DNA from: Nocardioidaceae bacterium
GTDB taxonomy: Bacteria > Actinomycetota > Actinomycetes > Propionibacteriales > Nocardioidaceae
NCBI GenBank assembly: GCA_013698435.1
Contig: JACCVA010000018.1
Span: forward strand, 1 to 13,595
Direction: 5' to 3'
DNA length: 13,595 nt
Under the pieces are notes generated by a model. The model worked only from the letters and a program-made list of their open reading frames with translations. It made no database searches and was not told the DNA's origin. Below are positions 7,079-12,999 of the stretch, piece after piece. Positions within the stretch are counted from its first letter, which is position 1; every line of letters begins with the position of its first letter. Made by a program: the position numbers and the translations under genes.

Positions 7079-7107
7079 ACGCCCCGCCCCCAGAGGGGAC
7101 GGGGCGT
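7079..7107 (+). terminator. Intrinsic terminator-like hairpin after erpA
   Basis: ACGCCCCG (7079-7086) pairs with CGGGGCGT (7100-7107), extended inward by CCCC (7087-7090) with GGGG (7095-7098), leaving one unpaired A. The loop is 4 nt. A short T-containing tail (TGTCTTG) follows but no true T-tract, as is common in high-G+C Actinobacteria. It would end erpA transcription before adoK. Confidence 0.75.
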
Positions 7108-7115
7108 TGTCTTGC

Positions 7116-7139
7116 CCGGAGCGCCGATGGCGCCCCCGG
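7116..7139 (+). terminator. Second G+C-rich hairpin after erpA
   Basis: GCGCC (7121-7125) and GGCGC (7129-7133) enclose a GAT loop, flanked by CCGG at 7116-7119 and 7136-7139 that can also pair. It lies 8 nt after the first hairpin and could act as a back-up terminator. There is no T-tract. Confidence 0.35.
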
Positions 7140-7254
7140 ACGGGTCGACGCCGGGTGGGTGAGGCGTCATCGCGCAGTCAACTAGCCCTGGCACCTGCGG
7201 TCAATGCCTGACACCAACTTCGTCGCTGTTGCGTCGGCCGCTCGGATACACCGG

Positions 7255-7260
7255 TAGTCT
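7255..7260 (+). promoter_or_regulatory. Probable -10 hexamer of adoK (leaderless mRNA)
   Basis: TAGTCT matches TAnnnT and ends 8 nt before the adoK GTG at 7269. No ribosome binding site exists between them, so transcription would start at or very near the GTG. Leaderless mRNAs are frequent in Actinobacteria. A TTGCGT at 7229-7234 is 20 nt upstream, too far for an ideal -35. Confidence 0.5.
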
Positions 7261-7268
7261 TACGCGAC

Positions 7269-8252
7269 GTGCCTCTCGCCGTTACCGGGTCCGTCGCGAC
7301 CGACCACCTGATGTCATTTCGCGGCAAGTTCGCGGACTCCCTCGTCGTCGACCAGCTCGACAAGATCGCCTTGTCGTTCCTCGTCGAGGATCTCGAGGTA
7401 CGACGGGGCGGCTGCGCTGCCAACATCGCGTTCGGTCTCGCCGCGCTGGGAGAGCGCCCGGTGCTGGTGGCGGCGGTAGGCGAGGACGTGGCCGACTACC
7501 GTTCGTGGCTCGAGCGTCACGGTGTCGACTGTGAGTCCCTGCACTACTCCGACACCAGGCACACGGCCCGGTTCATCTGCACCACCGACGACTCTCATGC
7601 CCAGATCGCGTCGTTCTACGCGGGCGCGATGAGCGAGGCGCGCGAGATCGAGCTGCGCCCGGTGCAGGCACGCGTCGGCGACCTCGACCTGGTCGTGGTG
7701 GCCCCCAACGATCCCGAGGCGATGCTGCGGCACACGCAGGAGTGCCGCAGCCGGGGGTACCGGTTCGCTGCGGACCCGTCGCAGCAGCTTGCCTGGTCCG
7801 ACGGTGACACGATCCAGCGGCTGATCGACGGCGCGACCTACCTGTTCTCCAACGAGTACGAAGCCGCGCTGATCGAGCAGAAGACCGGCTGGTCGGCAGC
7901 TGAGGTCCTCGACCACGTCGAGACCCGGGTCGTCACTTTGGGCCCGGCTGGTGTCCGTGTGGAGCGTCGTGACGTCGCCCCGTGGACAGTCGGCGCCGTG
8001 CCGGGGGTGACCGCAGTGGAGCCGACCGGTGTCGGGGACGCCTTCCGGGCGGGCTTCCTCGCGGCGGTGGCCGCCGGGCTGACCCAGGAGCGCGCAGCTC
8101 AGTCCGGTTGCGTGCTCGCGGCATACGTCGTCGAAGGTGTGGGCACGCAGGAGTATGCGTTCACGTCCCAGCAGTTCTGCCGACGGTTCGAGGGCGCCTA
8201 CGGCGACAAGGCAGCCGTCGAGGTGGCCGGCTGGCTGCTTGCCGACCACTGA
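7269..8252 (+). CDS. adoK: Adenosine kinase-type PfkB carbohydrate kinase
   Basis: A 327-residue ribokinase/PfkB-fold enzyme. It resembles Mycobacterium tuberculosis AdoK throughout as I remember that sequence: VTGSVATDHLMSF at 5-17, LSFLVEDLEVRRGG at 35-48, HTARFICTTD at 98-107, AQIASFYAGAMSEAR at 111-125, NDPEAMLRHTQECR at 147-160 and FAADPSQQLAW at 166-176. The catalytic motif EPTGVGDAFRAGF (251-263) has the base Asp257 in its usual GxGD setting. AdoK phosphorylates adenosine to AMP for purine salvage; the actinobacterial enzyme is closer to bacterial sugar kinases than to eukaryotic adenosine kinases, so some members are annotated only as carbohydrate kinase. GTG at 7269 gives the family's expected N terminus, with no ribosome site, consistent with a leaderless message. 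The gene has hairpins on both sides and is probably monocistronic. It precedes ctaC by 266 bp. Confidence 0.88.
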   Translation: MPLAVTGSVATDHLMSFRGKFADSLVVDQLDKIALSFLVEDLEVRRGGCAANIAFGLAALGERPVLVAAVGEDVADYRSWLERHGVDCESLHYSDTRHTARFICTTDDSHAQIASFYAGAMSEAREIELRPVQARVGDLDLVVVAPNDPEAMLRHTQECRSRGYRFAADPSQQLAWSDGDTIQRLIDGATYLFSNEYEAALIEQKTGWSAAEVLDHVETRVVTLGPAGVRVERRDVAPWTVGAVPGVTAVEPTGVGDAFRAGFLAAVAAGLTQERAAQSGCVLAAYVVEGVGTQEYAFTSQQFCRRFEGAYGDKAAVEVAGWLLADH

Positions 8253-8290
8253 CTCTGATCGGCAGCAACGGCCCGCAGCAGGACCTGCAG

Positions 8291-8319
8291 GGCCCCGCGA
8301 ACTCATACTTCGCGGGGCC
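8291..8319 (+). terminator. Strong intrinsic terminator after adoK
   Basis: A perfect 11-bp stem, GGCCCCGCGAA (8291-8301) with TTCGCGGGGCC (8309-8319), encloses a 7-nt loop and is followed by the T-rich ATCTTCATTC. It begins 38 bp after the adoK stop and separates adoK from the oxidase operon. Confidence 0.9.
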
Positions 8320-8445
8320 ATCTTCATTCAAGGGCATCTGAGTACCGGCGCCGGGCAGCGACACGCCTGCTGTGCTGCGGAAGCCTCGTCTTTCGTGACC
8401 GCGACGACCCGCCTACCTGGATGAAGATCGCCGCCCTGGCTGGAG

Positions 8446-8451
8446 TAGGGT
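8446..8451 (+). promoter_or_regulatory. Candidate -10 hexamer of the ctaC-ctaD-ctaF operon
   Basis: TAGGGT fits TAnnnT and lies 67 nt before the ctaC start, which would give a 5' leader of about 60 nt. There is no recognisable -35 box. It is the best candidate I see between the adoK terminator and ctaC. Confidence 0.3.
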
Positions 8452-8506
8452 TTTGGTCGACACACCGTTCCGTGCCGGCAACCACCGACGCCGTCCGAAG
8501 CCACAG

Positions 8507-8511
8507 AAAGG
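8507..8511 (+). promoter_or_regulatory. Ribosome binding site of ctaC
   Basis: AAAGG, 7 nt before the GTG at 8519. It decides the start: the open frame extends 66 nt further upstream, but that part is Arg/Pro-rich and would spoil the lipoprotein signal peptide. Confidence 0.6.
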
Positions 8512-8518
8512 CGCCCCT

Positions 8519-9394
8519 GTGAGTCGGACCCTCACCGAGCGCGTCCACCGACGCCCGCGTCTGAGTCGTGCCGGTGCGGCGGTCATCGGGCTCGGGTGTC
8601 TGGTGCTGCTGACGGGCTGCTCCGAGGAGACGACCGAGCAGTGGAAGCGGCTCGGCCTGCCGGAGGCCGCGAGCGATCGCGCGGACTACGTGCACGACCT
8701 GTGGATGGGCGCCTGGATCGCGGCGTTCATCATCGGTGGGTTCACCTGGGCGTTGATGGGTTGGGTGTCGGTGCGCTACCGCAGACGCCGCGAGGACGAG
8801 CTGCCTGCCCAGGTGCGCTACAACCTGCCGATCGAGGTCCTCTACTCCATCGCCCCCGTCATCGTCGTCGTCGTCTTGTTCTTCTTCACGGTGCAGACGC
8901 AGGACAAGGAGCTGGCCGAGGTCTCCAACCCCGACCACGAGGTTGTCGTCACTGCTCAGCAGTGGTCGTGGACGTTCAACTACGCCAAGGAGTCCGGTGC
9001 CGGCGGCGAGGACGTCTACGACACGGGAACGCCCGCACAGGACCCCGAGCTGTGGCTGGTGGAGGATGAAACCGTCAACTTCACCCTCCACTCACCCGAC
9101 GTCATCCACTCGTTCTGGGTGCCGTCCTTCTACTTCAAGCTCGACGTGATCCCCGGCCTCGACCACGGCTTCTCGATGACGCCCACCAAGGCGGGTACGT
9201 TCGTCGGTCGTTGCGCCGAGCTGTGTGGCCAGCACCACTCACGAATGCTGTTCAAGGTGATCGTGACCGATCGCCAGACGTTCGACGAGCACATGCAAGA
9301 GCTCCGGGACGCCGGCCAGACCGGGGTTCTGCGCGGTGGAAGGGAGTCCGAGACCGTCGACGGTCTCGACACTGCGGCGGGAGGCGGCGAGTGA
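8519..9394 (+). CDS. ctaC: Cytochrome c oxidase subunit II, lipoprotein (Cu_A subunit)
   Basis: A 291-residue subunit II of the aa3 oxidase, which takes electrons from the cytochrome c domain of the bc1 complex through its binuclear Cu_A centre. The N terminus is a lipoprotein signal peptide with an Arg-rich n-region and the lipobox LLTGC, placing the lipidated Cys at residue 34. Two membrane helices follow at about 61-85 and 106-126. The Cu_A ligands are complete: His197 in VIHSFWVPSF, then Cys232, Glu234, Cys236, His240 and Met243 in CAELCGQHHSRM. WSWTFNY (149-155) is the usual aromatic entry patch. The last 40 residues are a Gly/Glu-rich tail without a cytochrome c domain, as expected where the diheme QcrC serves as donor. 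Its TGA overlaps the ctaD GTG as GTGA, so the two should be translationally coupled. Confidence 0.96.
   Translation: MSRTLTERVHRRPRLSRAGAAVIGLGCLVLLTGCSEETTEQWKRLGLPEAASDRADYVHDLWMGAWIAAFIIGGFTWALMGWVSVRYRRRREDELPAQVRYNLPIEVLYSIAPVIVVVVLFFFTVQTQDKELAEVSNPDHEVVVTAQQWSWTFNYAKESGAGGEDVYDTGTPAQDPELWLVEDETVNFTLHSPDVIHSFWVPSFYFKLDVIPGLDHGFSMTPTKAGTFVGRCAELCGQHHSRMLFKVIVTDRQTFDEHMQELRDAGQTGVLRGGRESETVDGLDTAAGGGE
9379..9384 (+). promoter_or_regulatory. Ribosome binding site of ctaD
   Basis: GGGAGG inside the end of ctaC, 6 nt before the GTG at 9391. It supports this start over any upstream extension, which would run far into ctaC in another frame. Confidence 0.8.
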
Positions 9395-11181
9395 CCGCGA
9401 TCGATGCACGCACGACAACCGCACGGGTGGCGCAGCCGCGACGCGCCACCAAGGGACAGGTCGTCGTCAAGTACCTCACCACAACCGACCACAAGGTCAT
9501 CGGCAACCTCTACCTGGCCACCTCGTTCGCCTTCTTCCTGCTGGCGGGGCTGATGGCGATGGTGATCCGTGCCGAGCTCGCCCGGCCCAACAACCAGTTC
9601 GTCAGCGACGACGTCTACAACCAGCTCTTCACCATGCACGGCACGATCATGCTGCTGCTTTTCGCGACGCCGCTGTTCGTGGGTTTCGCGAACTGCATCA
9701 TGCCGTTGCAGATCGGCGCCCCCGACGTCGCGTTCCCACGGCTCAACATGTTCAGCTACTGGCTCTTCCTGTTCGGCGGCCTGATCACCGTCTCGGGGTT
9801 CCTGGTGCCCGACGGGGCCGCATCCTTCGGCTGGTACGGCTACACGCCGCTGTCCACGTCGGTCGGCTCGCCCGGCGTCGGCGGTGACCTGTGGACCATG
9901 GGTCTGTGGATGGTCGGTCTCGGCACGATCCTCGGCGCGGTGAACTTCGTGACCACGATCTTCTGCATGCGGGCGCCGGGCATGACGATGTTCCGGATGC
10001 CGATCTTCACCTGGAACATCTTGGTGACGTCGCTGCTGGTGCTGATCGCGTTTCCGATCTTCGCAGGGGCGCTGTTGGCGCTCGAGGCCGACCGCGCGTT
10101 CGGCGCCCACATCTTCGACTCCGCCAACGGCGGCCCGATCCTGTGGCAGCACCTGTTCTGGTTCTTCGGGCACCCCGAGGTCTACATCATCGCGCTGCCC
10201 TTCTTCGGCATCGTCACCGAGATCTTGCCCGTGTTCAGCCGCAAACCGATCTTCGGCTACATCGGCCTCGTGAGTGCGACGCTGACGATCGCCGCGCTGT
10301 CCGTCTCGGTGTGGGCCCACCACATGTTCGCCACCGGTGCGGTCGACCTGCCGTTCTTCTCGTTCATGACGTTCCTCATCGCGGTGCCCACCGGAGTCAA
10401 GTTCTTCAACTGGATCGGCACCATGTGGGGTGGGTCCTTGTCGTTCGACACGCCGATGCTGTGGTCTGTCGGCTTCCTCGTCACGTTCTTGCTCGGTGGG
10501 CTGACCGGGGTGATCTTGGCGTCGCCGCCGCTGGACTTCCAGCTCAACGACTCCTACTTCGTGGTGGCCCACTTCCACTACGTCGTCTTCGGCACCGTGG
10601 TGTTCGCGATGTTCGCCGGCTTCTACTTCTGGTGGCCGAAGATCACCGGCAGGTTGCTTGACGAGCGGCTGGGCAAGATCCACTTCTGGCTGCTGTTCGT
10701 CGGCTTCCACACCACCTTCATGGTCCAACACTGGCTTGGTGCCGAGGGCATGCCCCGTCGGTACGCCGACTACAAGCCGACCGACGGCTTCACCACCCTC
10801 AACGAGGTCTCCTCCATCGGGGCCTTCATCCTGGGTGCCTCGACACTGCCCTTCCTCTACAACGTCTGGAAGTCGCGACAGGGACCGAAGGTCATGCTCG
10901 ACGACCCGTGGGGATGGGGACGCTCCCTCGAATGGGCGACGTCGTCTCCGCCGCCGCGGCACAACTTCGAGTCGCTTCCCCGGATCCGCTCCGAGAGCCC
11001 CGCGTTCGACCTGCACCATCCCGAAGTGGCGCTGATGGAGCTCGAGCACAACGAAAGCCTCAACCGTGAAGGCGACGCCGCCGACACCTCGGACATGACC
11101 GGGAGGGAAGGCCACCTCAGGCAACAGATGGGTGACCGCCCCGACCGTCCCGCGGGCCTCGACGAGGAGGGGCGTCGGTGA
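9391..11181 (+). CDS. ctaD: Cytochrome c oxidase subunit I (heme a / heme a3-Cu_B)
   Basis: A 596-residue heme-copper oxidase subunit I that reduces O2 to water and pumps protons. All metal ligands are in place: His83 (MHGTIM) and His396 for heme a, His394 (AHFHYVVFG) for heme a3, and His261, His310 and His311 (GHPEVY and WAHHMF) for Cu_B. Tyr265 in GHPEVY is the residue cross-linked to the Cu_B histidine. D-channel residues are visible (Asp112 in GAPDVAFPRLN, Asn101, Glu263) and the K-channel Lys337 (PTGVKFFNW), which makes it an A1-type proton pump. Twelve hydrophobic segments are spread over about residues 37-490. The C-terminal 90 residues are a hydrophilic, charged extension on the cytoplasmic side, ending in an acidic/Arg-rich stretch. 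GTG at 9391 overlaps the ctaC stop; its own stop overlaps the ctaF GTG. In Actinobacteria it works in a bc1-aa3 supercomplex. Confidence 0.97.
   Translation: MTAIDARTTTARVAQPRRATKGQVVVKYLTTTDHKVIGNLYLATSFAFFLLAGLMAMVIRAELARPNNQFVSDDVYNQLFTMHGTIMLLLFATPLFVGFANCIMPLQIGAPDVAFPRLNMFSYWLFLFGGLITVSGFLVPDGAASFGWYGYTPLSTSVGSPGVGGDLWTMGLWMVGLGTILGAVNFVTTIFCMRAPGMTMFRMPIFTWNILVTSLLVLIAFPIFAGALLALEADRAFGAHIFDSANGGPILWQHLFWFFGHPEVYIIALPFFGIVTEILPVFSRKPIFGYIGLVSATLTIAALSVSVWAHHMFATGAVDLPFFSFMTFLIAVPTGVKFFNWIGTMWGGSLSFDTPMLWSVGFLVTFLLGGLTGVILASPPLDFQLNDSYFVVAHFHYVVFGTVVFAMFAGFYFWWPKITGRLLDERLGKIHFWLLFVGFHTTFMVQHWLGAEGMPRRYADYKPTDGFTTLNEVSSIGAFILGASTLPFLYNVWKSRQGPKVMLDDPWGWGRSLEWATSSPPPRHNFESLPRIRSESPAFDLHHPEVALMELEHNESLNREGDAADTSDMTGREGHLRQQMGDRPDRPAGLDEEGRR
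11165..11170 (+). promoter_or_regulatory. Ribosome binding site of ctaF
   Basis: AGGAGG, 7 nt before the GTG at 11178 and inside the end of ctaD. It is the strongest ribosome site in the window and fixes the ctaF start. Confidence 0.8.
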
Positions 11182-11573
11182 GAAGCGAAGCCTGGATCTT
11201 CGGCGGCAACGCGGTCTTCTTCCTCGTCGTCGCACCGACGTACTGGCTGCTGTCGCAGGATCCGACCGGGACCGCTGCGCTTGTAATGGCCTTCGGCCTC
11301 ACTGCCCTCGTGACGTTCTACCTGGGCTTTCACGCCAACAAGATGGACCCGCGGCCCGAGGACCGCCAGGAAGCCGAAGTCGTCGACGGCGCCGGGGAGC
11401 TCGGTTTCTTCCCCCCGTACTCGTGGTGGCCGCTGTGGTGTGCCGCATCGCTCGGCGTCTGCGTGCTCGGTGTTGTGTTCGGCTGGTGGCTCTTCATCAT
11501 CGGCGTCGGAGTGGGCAGCATCACCCTCGTCGGCTGGGTCTTCGAGTTCTACCGCGGCGAGCACGCGCACTGA
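11178..11573 (+). CDS. ctaF: Cytochrome c oxidase subunit IV (actinobacterial CtaF)
   Basis: A 131-residue integral membrane protein matching actinobacterial cytochrome oxidase subunit IV, a small subunit that packs beside subunit I in the bc1-aa3 supercomplex. Four membrane helices are visible at about 8-26, 32-50, 84-102 and 104-122. Between helices 2 and 3 is a hydrophilic loop with the family-like LGFHANKMDPRPEDR (49-63) and GELGFFPPYSWWPLW (73-87). It has no metal-binding motif. The end, VFEFYRGEHAH, is typical. GTG at 11178 overlaps the ctaD stop (GTGA). It is the last gene of the three-gene oxidase operon, and an imperfect hairpin begins at its stop codon. Confidence 0.93.
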   Translation: MRSEAWIFGGNAVFFLVVAPTYWLLSQDPTGTAALVMAFGLTALVTFYLGFHANKMDPRPEDRQEAEVVDGAGELGFFPPYSWWPLWCAASLGVCVLGVVFGWWLFIIGVGVGSITLVGWVFEFYRGEHAH

Positions 11574-11609
11574 CTCCCGCACGCCTCTTGCATCTCGTGG
11601 CGTGAGTCA
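11571..11609 (+). terminator. Imperfect hairpin after ctaF, possible terminator
   Basis: TGACTC (11571-11576, containing the ctaF stop) pairs with GAGTCA (11604-11609), and inside it ACGCC (11581-11585) pairs with GGCGT (11599-11603), with a CCGC bulge and a 13-nt loop. A TCGTCGTTT stretch follows. It could end the ctaCDF message or act as a 3' stabilising structure before the L,D-transpeptidase gene. Confidence 0.45.
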
Positions 11610-11644
11610 CCGCGTCGTCGTTTCTGGTCGTTGTTGCGCCTTGT

Positions 11645-11650
11645 TACCCT
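11645..11650 (+). promoter_or_regulatory. Candidate -10 hexamer of the L,D-transpeptidase gene
   Basis: TACCCT fits TAnnnT and lies 46 nt before the ATG at 11697. No good -35 box is seen. It supports, weakly, separate transcription from ctaF. Confidence 0.25.
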
Positions 11651-11683
11651 TGAGTGGCGCCACGGACCGGACGTCACGTCATC

Positions 11684-11690
11684 AGAGGAG
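11684..11690 (+). promoter_or_regulatory. Ribosome binding site of the L,D-transpeptidase gene
   Basis: AGAGGAG, 6 nt before ATG at 11697. It decides between that ATG, which gives a clean lipoprotein signal, and the ATG at 11693, which is in another frame. Confidence 0.75.
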
Positions 11691-11696
11691 TCATGC

Positions 11697-12956
11697 ATGC
11701 CCTTCATCGGGACCCCGTCGAAGGTGCCGGTCGCTGCGGCGGCTGCGCTGGTGCTCAGCCTTGCGCTCGCCGGGTGCAGCGGTGGCTCGACCGAGGACCA
11801 GGCGTCGGGACGCCAAGGCGACGGCTCCGTCGATGGCAATGCGGGCCTCGCCCCTGACGACGCCGGCGACCAGCAGCCCGATGCACCTCCCACGTCCGAG
11901 GCGAAGGTCAGCAGCAACGTGGCGGCCGAGGCCACCGACGTCGCCGTCGACACCTCCGTGACGATGCGGGTCTCCGACGGCACTTTCGACTCCGTGGTGA
12001 TGCGCGTGCACCAGGGCACGTCGCTCGACGGCTCGTTCAACGACGCCAAGACGGCCTGGACCGCTGACGAGCTGCTCGAGCCCGACACGGCGTACGAGGT
12101 CACGGCGAAGGCCAGCGACGCCAGTGGTCTGGTGGCGAGGCAGCGGACCCCGTTCACGACCACCGCGCTCTCCCTCGCCGAGCAGACCTACGCCAACATC
12201 ACCCCACTCGACGGCGAGACCGTCGGCGTCGGCATGCCGGTGATCGTGCAGTTCGACGTCCCGGTCACCCGTCACGCCGCCTTCGAGAAGCAGATGTCGG
12301 TCACGTCGACGCCGTCGCAGCGCGGCAGCTGGCACTGGATGAGCGACAGCGAGGCCCACTGGCGCCCGGCCACCTACTGGAGCCCGGGCACCATCGTCAA
12401 CGTCGAGCTGTCGGTCAACAGCCTCGACGCCGGCAACGGCATCTACGGCCAGATGGACCGCTCGATCAGCTTCGACGTCGGCCAGTCAGTCGTCATGCGG
12501 GCCAACCTGCGCACCGACCAGATGGGGGTCTTTGTCGACGGTTCGCTGGCACGGACGATCCCGATCACGGGCGGCAAGCGGGGCTTCCAGACCCGCAGCG
12601 GCATCAAGCTGATCGTCGAGAAGATCGAGAGCAAGCGGATGGACGCAGCAACTGTGGGCATCGAACGAGACGACCCGGAGTACTACAACATCCCGAGGGT
12701 GGAGTACACCCAGCGCGTCACGTTCACCGGCGAGTTCCTGCACGCGGCGCCCTGGTCGGTGTCCTCCCAGGGTGTGGAGAACGTCTCCCATGGCTGCGTC
12801 GGCATGAGCCCCGAGAACGCAGCCTGGCTGTTCGGCCTGACGCACCGCGGCGACCCCGTCGAGGTGACCGGCACCGCGCGTAGGCTCGAGGACGGCAACG
12901 GCTGGACCGACTGGAACCAGTCCTACGCCGAGTGGAAGCAAGGCTCCGCGCTCTGA
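11697..12956 (+). CDS. Lipoprotein L,D-transpeptidase (YkuD domain)
   Basis: A 419-residue exported enzyme expected to make 3-3 cross-links in peptidoglycan, exchanging the fourth D-Ala of a donor tetrapeptide for the side chain of meso- or LL-diaminopimelate. A signal peptide ends in the lipobox LALAGC, so Cys27 should be lipidated. Residues 28-75 are an Asp/Gly/Pro-rich linker. Two Ig-like domains follow, about 76-160 and 161-260, as in mycobacterial LdtMt2-type enzymes. The YkuD domain covers about 262-395, with His349 in GEFLHAAPWS and the catalytic VSHGCVGMS, where Cys367 is the nucleophile with Ser364, His365 and Gly366. The C-terminal 20 residues are Trp-rich (GWTDWNQSYAEW), also usual in the family. 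It is not an expected member of the oxidase operon; a candidate promoter and an imperfect hairpin separate it from ctaF. It converges with qcrB, 42 bp apart. Confidence 0.92.
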   Translation: MPFIGTPSKVPVAAAAALVLSLALAGCSGGSTEDQASGRQGDGSVDGNAGLAPDDAGDQQPDAPPTSEAKVSSNVAAEATDVAVDTSVTMRVSDGTFDSVVMRVHQGTSLDGSFNDAKTAWTADELLEPDTAYEVTAKASDASGLVARQRTPFTTTALSLAEQTYANITPLDGETVGVGMPVIVQFDVPVTRHAAFEKQMSVTSTPSQRGSWHWMSDSEAHWRPATYWSPGTIVNVELSVNSLDAGNGIYGQMDRSISFDVGQSVVMRANLRTDQMGVFVDGSLARTIPITGGKRGFQTRSGIKLIVEKIESKRMDAATVGIERDDPEYYNIPRVEYTQRVTFTGEFLHAAPWSVSSQGVENVSHGCVGMSPENAAWLFGLTHRGDPVEVTGTARRLEDGNGWTDWNQSYAEWKQGSAL

Positions 12957-12971
12957 CCTGACGCGAGCCCC

Positions 12972-12999
12972 GCCGCCACCCCGGGTGGGTGACGGCGGC
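12972..12999. terminator. Hairpin between the convergent ldt and qcrB genes
   Basis: GCCGCC (12972-12977) pairs with GGCGGC (12994-12999), and ACCC (12978-12981) with GGGT (12987-12990), leaving a 3-nt bulge and a 5-nt loop. On the plus strand it is followed by TACTTCTTCG, so it best serves the L,D-transpeptidase gene. The last base touches the qcrB stop codon; it may work for both genes. Confidence 0.7.

Noticed and set aside
7314..8327. A 337-codon open frame on the minus strand opposite adoK.
   Set aside because: It is a shadow of adoK, Arg/His/Gly-rich, and runs through the adoK terminator hairpin.
8345..8354. A perfect 10-bp palindrome, CCGGCGCCGG, upstream of ctaC as a possible operator.
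   Set aside because: It consists only of G and C and such palindromes are frequent by chance at this base composition. It also lies about 90 bp before the candidate -10 box.
8453..8518. A 22-codon upstream extension of CtaC from the TTG at 8453.
   Set aside because: It is Arg/Pro-rich, has no ribosome site, and would push the lipoprotein signal peptide inward; the GTG at 8519 has a site 7 nt upstream.
9130..11235. A 701-codon open frame on the minus strand across ctaD.
   Set aside because: It is antisense to a fully conserved subunit I and is rich in Arg, Gln, His and Gly with no domain. Such long antisense frames are normal in high-G+C DNA.
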